Assembly (NCBI GenBank): GCA_036403035.1
Contig: DASWRT010000452.1
Coordinates: 1-23,994 of the forward strand
Source: DASWRT01 sp036403035
Lineage (GTDB): Bacteria; Pseudomonadota; Alphaproteobacteria; ATCC43930; CGMCC-115725
Reading direction: 5' to 3'
DNA length: 23,994 nt
The notes under the pieces were generated by a model that was given only the letters and a program-made list of their open reading frames with translations, was not told the DNA's origin and made no database searches. The stretch's first letter is position 1; each line of letters starts with the position of its first letter. Made by a program: the position numbers and the translations under genes. Positions 18,249 through 23,994 of the stretch are shown in pieces.

Positions 18249-18740
18249 ATGAGCATCCGCAGCAGCCTCGCCGCGCTGCTTCTTGTGCTGTCGGCGACGG
18301 CGACGGTGCCGACGCAGGCAGAGCAGGTCGGCGGCTTCAGCAACGACTGGACCGGGAACGGCATCGTCGTCGATGCGATCCCGGATCCGAAGGTGCAGGG
18401 CGTGACCTGCCATCTCGCCTATTTCGACCGCAGTCTGATCGACCGCCTGTCGAAGGGGAACTGGTTCGAGGACCCGTCGAACAGCTCGATCGCCTGCCGG
18501 CAGACCGCGCCGATCGTGATCGGCGACATCGACCAGGGGCCGAAGGGCGAGGAGGTGTTCTCGGAACGCCGCAGCCTGATCTTCAAGTCGATCGCCGTGC
18601 GCCGGATCTACGACAAGAAGAACGACACGCTGCTCTACGTCGCCTACAGCCGTCAGGTGAAGGATGCGAGCGCCAAGATGAGCCTTTCGACGGTCGCGCT
18701 CTTCGCCGCCAACCCGACCTGGACGACGGCGAAGAAGTAG
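18249..18740 (+). CDS. creA: CreA family protein
   Basis: The 163-residue protein has a signal peptide (basic MSIRSS, a hydrophobic Ala/Leu stretch, likely cleavage near TQAEQ), so it is probably periplasmic. The mature part matches CreA: GIVVDAIPDPKVQGVTCHLAYFD, then SIACRQTAPIVIGDI, EEVFSERRSLIFKSIAVRRIYD and TLLYVAYSRQV. Two cysteines (VTCHL and IACRQ) sit at the positions expected for the family and may form a disulfide. The biochemical function of CreA is not known. The ATG at 18249 follows a strong GAGGAG (18235-18240) at eight bases. It begins 31 bp after treY, so it may be read through from the sugar cluster, but nothing in its sequence ties it to sugar metabolism. Confidence 0.9.
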   Translation: MSIRSSLAALLLVLSATATVPTQAEQVGGFSNDWTGNGIVVDAIPDPKVQGVTCHLAYFDRSLIDRLSKGNWFEDPSNSSIACRQTAPIVIGDIDQGPKGEEVFSERRSLIFKSIAVRRIYDKKNDTLLYVAYSRQVKDASAKMSLSTVALFAANPTWTTAKK

Positions 18741-18744
18741 AGGC

Positions 18745-18781
18745 GAAAAAACAAAAGGTGCGGCCGATGATCGGCCGCACC
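18745..18781 (-). terminator. Intrinsic terminator, reverse strand
   Basis: GGTGCGGCCGAT (18757-18768) and ATCGGCCGCACC (18770-18781) are perfect 12-bp inverted repeats with one base between them. On the + side the hairpin is preceded by the A-rich run GAAAAAACAAAA (18745-18756), which reads as a U-rich tail on the minus strand. It therefore best terminates leftward transcription of the minus-strand gene ending at 18928. It lies just after the convergent creA stop and may also weakly stop creA, although no U tract follows on the + strand. Confidence 0.75.
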
Positions 18782-18875
18782 TGCCGGACCCACGTCAGGA
18801 GCGGGCCGGAAGAGAGGCGGGGGACGACGCGGACCTAGGATCTCCGCTGCCGCCCCGCCTTCCCGCCGCCGGTCC

Positions 18876-18909
18876 GCCCGGCCGCCCGATGGCGTGAGGG
18901 CGGCCGGGC
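18876..18909. other. GC hairpin just after the minus-strand gene stop
   Basis: Arms 18876-18887 and 18898-18909 form a perfect 12-bp stem (core CCCGGCCGCCC/GGGCGGCCGGG) with a 10-base loop. It lies 18 bp beyond the stop of the exported protein gene at 18928-19437 (minus) and has no U run. It may protect the 3' end of that mRNA or act with the U-tailed terminator about 95 bp further on. The whole 18741-18927 stretch between the two convergent genes shows no supported gene. Confidence 0.5.
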
Positions 18910-18927
18910 CGGCGACGAGGAGACTAC

Positions 18928-19437
18928 TCAGAGCTTCTTCGTGGCGGTGCTGCTGCCTTCGGAAGCGGGCGCCTTGTCCAGAGACGATTTGCCGTCGGCT
19001 TTCTTCCCGGCGTCGACCGCACCGGGCTTCGCGTCGGTCTTGCCGGCCTCGGCCTTCTGACCGGCGGTGGTGGCCGGAGCCGTCTTCACGTCGCCGGTCT
19101 TCGCTGCGGGAGCGGCGGCGCTGCCGTCGACCTTCTCGGCGCTGGTCTTGACGATGTGCTGATGGCGGGGATGGCTACGGTGCAGCGCGCTGGAGTGCTT
19201 CTCGACCTTCTTGTCCTGCGAGACCGCGGCGCCCGACTTGGCCGCGCCTGCGGTGGCTGTGGCGGGCTTCTGGTCGGTCTTGCCGGCCTCGACCTTCGGC
19301 GCGGCGGCGGGCGCGGCGGTGGTCGTCGGGGCGGAGGTGGGAGCAGCAGAGGTCTGCGCGAGCGCTGCGCCGCCACCGAGGGCCACGGCGCCGGCGAACA
19401 GTGCAATCCGAGACACAGTGGCGAATTTGCTGACCAT
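18928..19437 (-). CDS. Exported Ala/Lys-rich low-complexity protein with His cluster
   Basis: The 169-residue protein has a clear signal peptide: MVSKFATVSR, a hydrophobic stretch, and a likely AxA site (AALAQ, near residue 28). The mature chain is low complexity (Ala, Thr, Lys, Gly, Pro) without predicted hydrophobic segments. A near-repeat, VEAGKTDQKP and AEAGKTDAKP, flanks a central histidine-rich patch, HSSALHRSHPRHQHIVK, which could bind metal or protons. The composition recalls acid-shock (Asr-like) and other small periplasmic Lys/His-rich proteins, but I recognise no family. The ATG at 19437 is preferred over the non-ATG start at 19485 because it directly precedes the signal peptide and has AGGAA (19449-19445) about seven bases ahead. 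It is probably a single-gene unit, ending at hairpins downstream. Confidence 0.7.
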   Translation of the reverse strand: MVSKFATVSRIALFAGAVALGGGAALAQTSAAPTSAPTTTAAPAAAPKVEAGKTDQKPATATAGAAKSGAAVSQDKKVEKHSSALHRSHPRHQHIVKTSAEKVDGSAAAPAAKTGDVKTAPATTAGQKAEAGKTDAKPGAVDAGKKADGKSSLDKAPASEGSSTATKKL

Positions 19438-19614
19438 GGTTTGGTTCCTGTGGTTCCAGGCCTCACTTTTTCGCGAGGCTGACAACCCAAAGAACGGACC
19501 CCCTGGCCCCCGTAGTCCGAGGAAAACCGGTGGTATTGTTGCGGCGGAATTGTGGCGTCTTCACAGACCGGCCGGCATGCCGGCGCGGCCGGCCACAGGA
19601 CGGAGGAGCGAGCC
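19438..19614. promoter_or_regulatory. Divergent intergenic region with a 14-bp palindrome
   Basis: This 177-bp space separates the minus-strand exported protein gene from the plus-strand DUF4345-like gene, so it must hold both promoters. I see no confident -35/-10 pair. GCCGGCATGCCGGC (19571-19584) is a perfect 14-bp palindrome 30 bp before the DUF4345-like ATG, and GGCCGGCC (19587-19594) follows it. They could be an operator or a 5'-UTR hairpin, though in GC-rich DNA such runs also arise by chance. Confidence 0.35.
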
Positions 19615-20001
19615 ATGAGCATGGCCCATCGGGTGATCCTGTCCGCCTGCCTCGGCGTGCTCGGCCTCAGTCTTCTGGTTCCCGGCCTGCTCAACGTCCT
19701 GAGGCCCGGAACGGGTACGCCGGGACTTGTCGCGACGAACGCCGACGCCGCCAATCACGTCAGGGCTCTGAACGGCATGATGGCTGCCGTCGGCGCCGGG
19801 GCGCTTTGGGCGTGCCTGGACCTGCCACGGGCGCGTCAGCTGATCCTGGCGCTCGGCGTGATCATGGCCGCCCTCGTCCTTGCCCGCGCATACTCGATCG
19901 CGCTCGACGGGATGCCCGGCATGGCGACCAGGCTCTATCTCCTTGTCGAACTCCTGTTCGGGCTCGTGTTCTTGGGATGGGCGCCGCCGCCGCATTCGTG
20001 A
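19615..20001 (+). CDS. DUF4345-like small membrane protein
   Basis: The 128-residue protein has four likely membrane segments: VILSACLGVLGLSLLVPGLL, ALNGMMAAVGAGALWACL, LILALGVIMAALVLARAY and LYLLVELLFGLVFLGW. The layout (an N-terminal helix, a soluble stretch ending in NHVRALNGMMAAVGAGALW, then RAYSIALDGMPG and a last helix) fits the DUF4345 family, whose function is unknown. The ATG at 19615 is chosen over the in-frame upstream start at 19552 because GGAGGAG (19602-19608) lies six bases ahead. The 140-bp gap after it (20002-20141) holds a GCAGCGCTGC palindrome and no supported gene. Confidence 0.7.
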   Translation: MSMAHRVILSACLGVLGLSLLVPGLLNVLRPGTGTPGLVATNADAANHVRALNGMMAAVGAGALWACLDLPRARQLILALGVIMAALVLARAYSIALDGMPGMATRLYLLVELLFGLVFLGWAPPPHS

Positions 20002-20141
20002 GCACGGCGATCGCGCAGCGCTGCTGCTGCCCGGGATGAATCGGCGCTAGACTGAGGGTCCGGCGCCGCCTGTCGTCCGGCCCGAAAACGGATGATCTCC
20101 GGACCCGGGCGACGATGCGCCGACAACGGCGAGGCGCAGCC

Positions 20142-21989
20142 ATGGACAAACCAGTCGCCGACGGTATCGGACCCGATTTCATCCGCGTGGGCACCCTGGC
20201 GGAACTCAAGGCCAAGGGCGGGATGCTGGTCGTCCCCGGCGAGCGCTGCCCGCTGCTGGTCGTCCATGACGACGGGCATGTCTTCGCGCTCGACAACCGG
20301 TGCCCGCATCTCGGCTTCCCGCTGCACCGCGGCTCGGTGAAGGACAATGTCCTCACCTGCCATTGGCACCATGCGCGCTTCGACATCGCGAGCGGCTGCG
20401 CCTTCGATCTCTGGGCCGACGACGTGCCGACCGCGCCCGTCGTCGTGCGCGACGACGGCGAGATCTGGGTCGCGCCGCGGACCCGCCACGTCGGCGGCGA
20501 CGACCACTGGCGCAACCGGCTGCGGGCGGGGCTGGAGCAGAACATCGGCCTCGTCATCGCGAAATCCGTGCTGGGGCTGGCTGCCGAGGGCGTTCGCGCC
20601 GGGGCGATGGTCCGCGAGGCGACGCTCTTCGGCGTGCGGAACCGCGACAATGGCTGGGGCGCCGGCCTGACGATCCTGACCGCCCTCGCGAACCTGCTGC
20701 CGTCGCTGCCGGCCGAGGAGAGCTATCTCGCGCTCTACAAGGGCATCCGGCACGTCGCCGAGGAGTGCGACGGCCAAGCCCCCCGGCGCGACCGCGAACC
20801 GCTCGGCGGAGCCCGGCCGCCGATCGTGAGATTGCGGCGATGGCTCCGGCACTGGACCGCCGTTCGGCACCGCGACGGCGCGGAGCGCACTCTGCTGACC
20901 GCCATCGCGGCCGGGGCTGCACCGGACGAACTCGCCGACATGATGCTGACCGCCGCCACCGATCGGTATTTCGCCGATGGCGGTCACGCGCTCGACTTCA
21001 TCAACAAGGCTTTCGAATGCCTCGACGTCGCCGGCTGGGAGCATGCGGCCGAGATTCTTCCGGCCGTCGTCGGCCAGATGGTCGCCGCGCGCGGCGGCGA
21101 GGAGGCGAACGCCTGGCGCAACCCGGTCGACCTGATTCCCCTCTGCGAGGGCGCATTCGCCGAACTCCCGAACCTGCTGGCGCACGGCGCCGCGAAGTAC
21201 GGGAGTTGGCGGGATCACGCCGCGCTTGCGCAGACGCTCCTGGGCGACGATCCCGCGGGAATCATCGCGGCGCTCAAGCACGCCCTTGCCGGCGGCGCCG
21301 CCGCGACGGATCTCAGCCGCTCGCTGGCCTATGCCGCCGCGTTGCGCATCGCTCGCTTCGGGATCTCGAACGAGTTCTCCGACTGGGATACGGCGCACCA
21401 CGTCTTCACCTATTGCAACGCGCTGCATCGGCTGCTGAGCCGCATCGCCGCCGCCCGGCCCGAGCGCCCGCCCGATCCGGACCTCCTGCGCGGCATCTTC
21501 CACGGCGCCATGCGCCTCTACCTCATCCGCTTCCTGAACGTGCCGCCCGCCCGCATCCCGGACGCGAGCGACGGCGCGCTGGCGGCGTTGCCGGCCGATG
21601 CGGACGGCCTGCTGAGCGCGCTCCTCGCGGCGCTGGACCGGCAGGGAGAGGTGAGGGAAGCGGCACGGATCGCCGCCCGGTACGCGCTGCTTCGCCACCC
21701 GATCGACCGGCTGATCGCGACGCTGGCACGCGCGGTTCTCCGCGAGGACGCTGACTTCCACACCTACCAGACGCTGGAGGCGGGTGTCCGGCAATACCGG
21801 GAATGGGAAGAGGGAGACAACGAGCCCGGCCGCCACATCCTGATCGCCGTGGCGCGGTATATTGCGGCCCATTCTCCGACCCAGCGCTCCGAACTCCAGA
21901 CCGCGATCGTCGCGCGGCGGCTCAGCCGTGGGGAAAGCCTGGATGGCGGCGGCGGCGAGGCGCCGGAGGAGCAGGAAGGCAGGCCGTGA
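20142..21989 (+). CDS. Rieske [2Fe-2S] protein with long His-bearing helical C-terminal region
   Basis: The 615-residue cytoplasmic protein has no signal peptide. Residues 13-110 or so are a Rieske ferredoxin-like domain: Cys54-x-His56 (NRCPHLGFPLHRG) and Cys73-x2-His76 (LTCHWHHARFD) would bind a [2Fe-2S] cluster. Residues from about 120 to the end are mostly helical by composition and carry regularly placed histidines: GGHALDFINKAFE (His282), GWEHAAEIL (His301), LAHGAAKYG (His348), DTAHHVFTYCNALHRLL (His419/420/429) and GIFHGAMRLYL (His454). I do not recognise a named domain there. It is not the aromatic-ring dioxygenase catalytic fold, as the usual iron motif is absent. A Rieske domain as electron donor for a metal site in this region is inference. 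The ATG at 20142 is used because GAGG (20131-20134) is seven bases upstream; the ATG at 20115 is possible. Confidence 0.85.
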   Translation: MDKPVADGIGPDFIRVGTLAELKAKGGMLVVPGERCPLLVVHDDGHVFALDNRCPHLGFPLHRGSVKDNVLTCHWHHARFDIASGCAFDLWADDVPTAPVVVRDDGEIWVAPRTRHVGGDDHWRNRLRAGLEQNIGLVIAKSVLGLAAEGVRAGAMVREATLFGVRNRDNGWGAGLTILTALANLLPSLPAEESYLALYKGIRHVAEECDGQAPRRDREPLGGARPPIVRLRRWLRHWTAVRHRDGAERTLLTAIAAGAAPDELADMMLTAATDRYFADGGHALDFINKAFECLDVAGWEHAAEILPAVVGQMVAARGGEEANAWRNPVDLIPLCEGAFAELPNLLAHGAAKYGSWRDHAALAQTLLGDDPAGIIAALKHALAGGAAATDLSRSLAYAAALRIARFGISNEFSDWDTAHHVFTYCNALHRLLSRIAAARPERPPDPDLLRGIFHGAMRLYLIRFLNVPPARIPDASDGALAALPADADGLLSALLAALDRQGEVREAARIAARYALLRHPIDRLIATLARAVLREDADFHTYQTLEAGVRQYREWEEGDNEPGRHILIAVARYIAAHSPTQRSELQTAIVARRLSRGESLDGGGGEAPEEQEGRP

Positions 21990-22056
21990 CGTTCGAAGGC
22001 ATCGTTCCCTCGACCGGCGCACGGCTGCGGCACGACCCGGACCCGGCGGCCTGCGC

Positions 22057-23016
22057 TCAATACGACATGAAAACCGGCACGGTCATGTGCCGGAGCATGC
22101 CGCGCGTGACGTCGCCGAGCACGATCTGCTGCGCCCGTGTACGGGCGTAGGCGCCCATCACGACGAGGTCGCTGCCATGTTCCGCCGCGCGCGTCAGGAT
22201 GGTCGCGACGCCGCCGCCGCCCCGGCTGCTGGACGCCGCGCATTCGACGGTTGTGTCGATGCCGTGCCGTGCAAGGTGGATCGCGATCTCGGCAGCCGGC
22301 GCCGCGGCTCCGGCGGGAGCTGCCGCGTCGACCGTAACGATGCGGACTTCGGCCGCTCCGCGCAGCAGAGGCAGCGCGTCGTTGACCGCCCGCGCCGCCT
22401 CGCGCGTCGGCTGCCAGGCGATCAGCACGCGCTCGCCGACGGTCGTGAAATGCCCGGAATGGGGCACCACGAGCGCCGGGCGCCCCGCCGCGAGGATGAT
22501 GTCCTCCGGACGGACCTGCGGCGCCAGCAGCGGCGTGAAGTCCGCGTCGGGCTGCCCGAGCACGGCGAGATCGGCATGGAGCGCCGCTTTGGTCGCGATC
22601 GCGACGGCGTTTCCCGGCTCCGCCCGCCATTCCGCGCTGACATGCTCGCGCCCCGCCGTCTCTTCGAACAGCCTGCCGATCCCGGCGGCGACCGCCCGCT
22701 CATCCTCGTAGAACGCATCGGCGGGGCCTGCCGGACTGAAGCCCGGCATGTCCGCCGCCGCCGGTGGCAGGTCCGGGATCCCGAGCGGATACAACCCGGT
22801 CAGGTGTGCACCGAAGCGACGGGCGAGCCGGCAGGCGAGCTGCACCCGCTCGACGCGCGACGGCATATCGTCGACGAGGACGAGAATGTCCTTCGGCGCT
22901 GCCGCAGCGGCGTAGGCCGTCCCGGCCCCCGCGTCCCACCGGCGGCGGCCTTCCAGCTCGATGACGGCGGCGATCTCCGGACGTGGAGCGCGCGGGAAGT
23001 CGGGGGCGGTCGGCAT
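22057..23016 (-). CDS. Tandem universal stress protein (UspA family)
   Basis: The 319-residue protein has two Usp domains after a roughly 43-residue N-terminal extension (containing EIAAVIELEGRRRWDAG). Domain 1 starts at PKDILVLVDDMPSRVERV and ends at EDIILAAGRPALVVPHSG. Domain 2 starts at GERVLIAWQPTREAARAVND and ends at SDLVVMGAYARTR, LGDVTRGMLRHMTVPVFM. Domain 1 lacks the G-2x-G-9x-G-S/T nucleotide motif; domain 2 keeps only a degenerate form, so ATP binding is doubtful. Tandem Usp proteins of this kind are often induced by stress or low oxygen. The ATG at 23016 has GGAGG (23027-23023) six bases ahead and is preferred over the non-ATG start at 23100, which falls in the FNR-like box. It is convergent with the Rieske gene, 67 bp away, where no clear terminator is seen. 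Confidence 0.88.
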   Translation of the reverse strand: MPTAPDFPRAPRPEIAAVIELEGRRRWDAGAGTAYAAAAAPKDILVLVDDMPSRVERVQLACRLARRFGAHLTGLYPLGIPDLPPAAADMPGFSPAGPADAFYEDERAVAAGIGRLFEETAGREHVSAEWRAEPGNAVAIATKAALHADLAVLGQPDADFTPLLAPQVRPEDIILAAGRPALVVPHSGHFTTVGERVLIAWQPTREAARAVNDALPLLRGAAEVRIVTVDAAAPAGAAAPAAEIAIHLARHGIDTTVECAASSSRGGGGVATILTRAAEHGSDLVVMGAYARTRAQQIVLGDVTRGMLRHMTVPVFMSY

Positions 23017-23086
23017 GACGTTCCTCCGGATCGGCGGCCTTTCGGCAGCCATGCCGACAGGAAACGACAGTCCGCCAGTTGCAACC

Positions 23087-23100
23087 TTGATGCAGGTCAA
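23087..23100 (-). promoter_or_regulatory. FNR/FnrL/FixK-type box upstream of the Usp gene
   Basis: TTGATGCAGGTCAA on the + strand (TTGACCTGCATCAA on the minus strand) fits TTGAY-N4-RTCAA, the site of FNR/FixK regulators, and differs from the symmetrical TTGAT-N4-ATCAA consensus at one base. Its centre is about 77 bp upstream of the Usp start codon. That would allow class II activation (box centred near -41.5) with a short 5' leader. I see no clear -10 hexamer. The rest of 23101-23219 holds no supported gene. Confidence 0.65.
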
Positions 23101-23186
23101 TCAGCCGCGCCATGGGCCGCCGAGCGGCGGGCGGGAGCGGCGCGGACGGCTCCCGGATCGACCTTCGTGACGTTCTCCTCTGATGG

Positions 23187-23208
23187 GAAACCTCGCCGAG
23201 GGGTTTTC
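23187..23208. terminator. Possible weak terminator after ackA
   Basis: GAAACCTC (23187-23194) and GAGGGGTTTTCC (23198-23209) surround GCC and can pair as CCTC/GAGG extended by AAAC/GTTT with a two-base bulge. The hairpin lies about 12 bp beyond the ackA stop and has short T runs on both strands (TTTT on +, TTT on -). It could stop ackA before the Usp promoter, but the stem is short and interrupted. Confidence 0.35.
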
Positions 23209-23219
23209 CTCCCCGTCCG

Positions 23220-23994
23220 TCAGTGCGTCCCGCGGTCGATCAGTTCGGCGGTGTGGCGGGCGATCATCTTCTCCTCGTCGGTCGGGATGACCCAGGCCGA
23301 GACGGCGCTGCCGGCGGCGCTGATCCGCGGCCCGCCGGCCCGGTTCGCCGCCGCGTCGAGGCGCAGCCCGAGCCAGGCCAGGGCGGCGCAGACGCGTTCG
23401 CGGATCTCGGCCGCGTGCTCGCCGATGCCGGCGGTGAAGACCAGCCCGTCGAGCCCGCCGAGCGACGAGGCGAGCGCGCCGGTCTCCCGCACGATGCGGT
23501 AGGCGAACAGCTCGACCGCCTCGCGCGCCGCGGGCTCCGCGCTGGCCAGCAGCGTCCGCATGTCCGACGCGATGCCGCCCGAGACGCCGAGCAGGCCGGA
23601 GCGGCGATAGAGCAGATCTTCGATCGCATCCGCGTCCATGCCGCGCTCGCGCAGCAGATAGAGGATCACGCCGGGATCGAGCGCGCCGCAGCGCGTCCCC
23701 ATCGGCAGCCCGTCGAGCGCGGTGAACCCCATCGTGGTGTCGACGCTCCGTCCGCCGCGCATCGCGCAGAGGCTGGCGCCGTTGCCGAGATGGGCGGCGA
23801 CGACGCGGCTGTCCGGTCCGGCGATGTCCGGCGCGTGCTCCGCGAGCGCGCTCGCGATGTATTCGTAGGAAATTCCGTGGAAGCCGTAGCGCCTTACGCC
23901 CGCCTCGGTCAGCTCGCGCGGCAACGCGAAGCGGGTCGCGACGGGCGGCTGGGTCGCGTGGAAGGCGGTGTCGAAGCAGGCGACCTGCGGCAGT
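23220..23994 (-). CDS. ackA: Acetate kinase AckA (5' part beyond the window)
   Basis: The frame is open to the right edge: before the ATG at 23924 it continues as QVACFDTAFHATQPPVATRF, which is acetate kinase sequence, so the start lies outside the window. About 257 residues are seen of a family of about 400. Motifs include RYGFHGISYEYIA (substrate-binding His), VAAHLGNGASLCA, DGLPMGTRCGALDPG (catalytic Arg region), VFTAGIGEHAAEIRE (nucleotide site) and the C-terminal IPTDEEKMIARHT. The enzyme interconverts acetyl phosphate + ADP and acetate + ATP in the cytoplasm. It faces the same way as the Usp gene, which follows it across a 203-bp gap with its own FNR-like box, consistent with a low-oxygen or fermentative group. 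Confidence 0.95.
   Translation of the reverse strand, partial: LPQVACFDTAFHATQPPVATRFALPRELTEAGVRRYGFHGISYEYIASALAEHAPDIAGPDSRVVAAHLGNGASLCAMRGGRSVDTTMGFTALDGLPMGTRCGALDPGVILYLLRERGMDADAIEDLLYRRSGLLGVSGGIASDMRTLLASAEPAAREAVELFAYRIVRETGALASSLGGLDGLVFTAGIGEHAAEIRERVCAALAWLGLRLDAAANRAGGPRISAAGSAVSAWVIPTDEEKMIARHTAELIDRGTH

Noticed and set aside
18757..18781. Hairpin as the + strand terminator of the sugar cluster and creA
   Set aside because: The A-rich tract is on the 5' side, so the U-tail exists only on the minus-strand transcript; a role for creA is possible but secondary.
19552..19614. Longer N-terminus for the DUF4345-like protein
   Set aside because: It would translate the palindrome and the strong GGAGGAG ribosome site; the ATG at 19615 is much better placed.
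19935..22022. 695-codon minus-strand frame opposite the Rieske gene
   Set aside because: The sense strand carries a clear Rieske motif with a good Shine-Dalgarno; the antisense product has shadow-like Arg/Ala/Val composition.
21862..23502. 546-codon plus-strand frame across the Usp gene
   Set aside because: It crosses the end of the Rieske gene, the whole Usp gene, the FNR-like box and part of ackA; the minus-strand proteins are clearly the real ones.

Overview
The window is GC-rich, densely packed DNA, most likely from an alphaproteobacterium. The signs are strong third-position GC bias with long antisense shadow frames, a FnrL/FixK-type box, a CreA-family protein, a tandem universal stress protein of the proteobacterial kind, and a GlgE/TreS-Mak gene arrangement. 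I cannot name the genus. No tRNA, rRNA, CRISPR array, transposase or phage gene was seen.

Region 1 (about 1-18217, all on +) is a seven-gene alpha-glucan/trehalose cluster. In order it holds a truncated GH13-GlgE fusion (maltosyltransferase), a TreS-maltokinase fusion, GlgB (branching), GlgX (debranching), TreZ, MalQ and TreY. Every enzyme keeps the catalytic Asp-Glu-Asp set of the GH13/GH77 clan. Together they can run a two-way trehalose/glycogen circuit. GlgX, TreY and TreZ would cut alpha-glucan down to trehalose. TreS and maltokinase would turn trehalose into maltose and then maltose-1-phosphate, which GlgE and GlgB would rebuild into branched alpha-glucan, while MalQ recycles short maltodextrins. 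Junctions are tight (17-bp overlap treS-mak/glgB, 10-bp gap treZ/malQ, 4-bp overlap malQ/treY). Exceptions are glgB-glgX, which holds a large imperfect inverted repeat and a C-rich direct repeat, and glgX-treZ, which holds an 18-bp perfect palindrome.

Region 2 (18218-20001) holds creA (small exported protein of unknown function), an intrinsic terminator pointing leftwards, a minus-strand Ala/Lys-rich exported protein with a histidine cluster, and a divergent DUF4345-like small membrane protein.

Region 3 (20002-23994) holds a 615-residue protein with an N-terminal Rieske [2Fe-2S] domain and a long helical histidine-bearing C-terminal region of unknown function. Then come two minus-strand genes: a tandem universal stress protein with a near-perfect FNR/FixK box upstream, and the 3' part of ackA (acetate kinase), which runs off the right edge. 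The box and these two genes suggest a low-oxygen/fermentative response.

Most of the window belongs to known families. The least explained items are the Rieske/helical protein, the extra GH13 domain fused to GlgE, the repeat element between glgB and glgX, and the histidine/lysine-rich exported protein.
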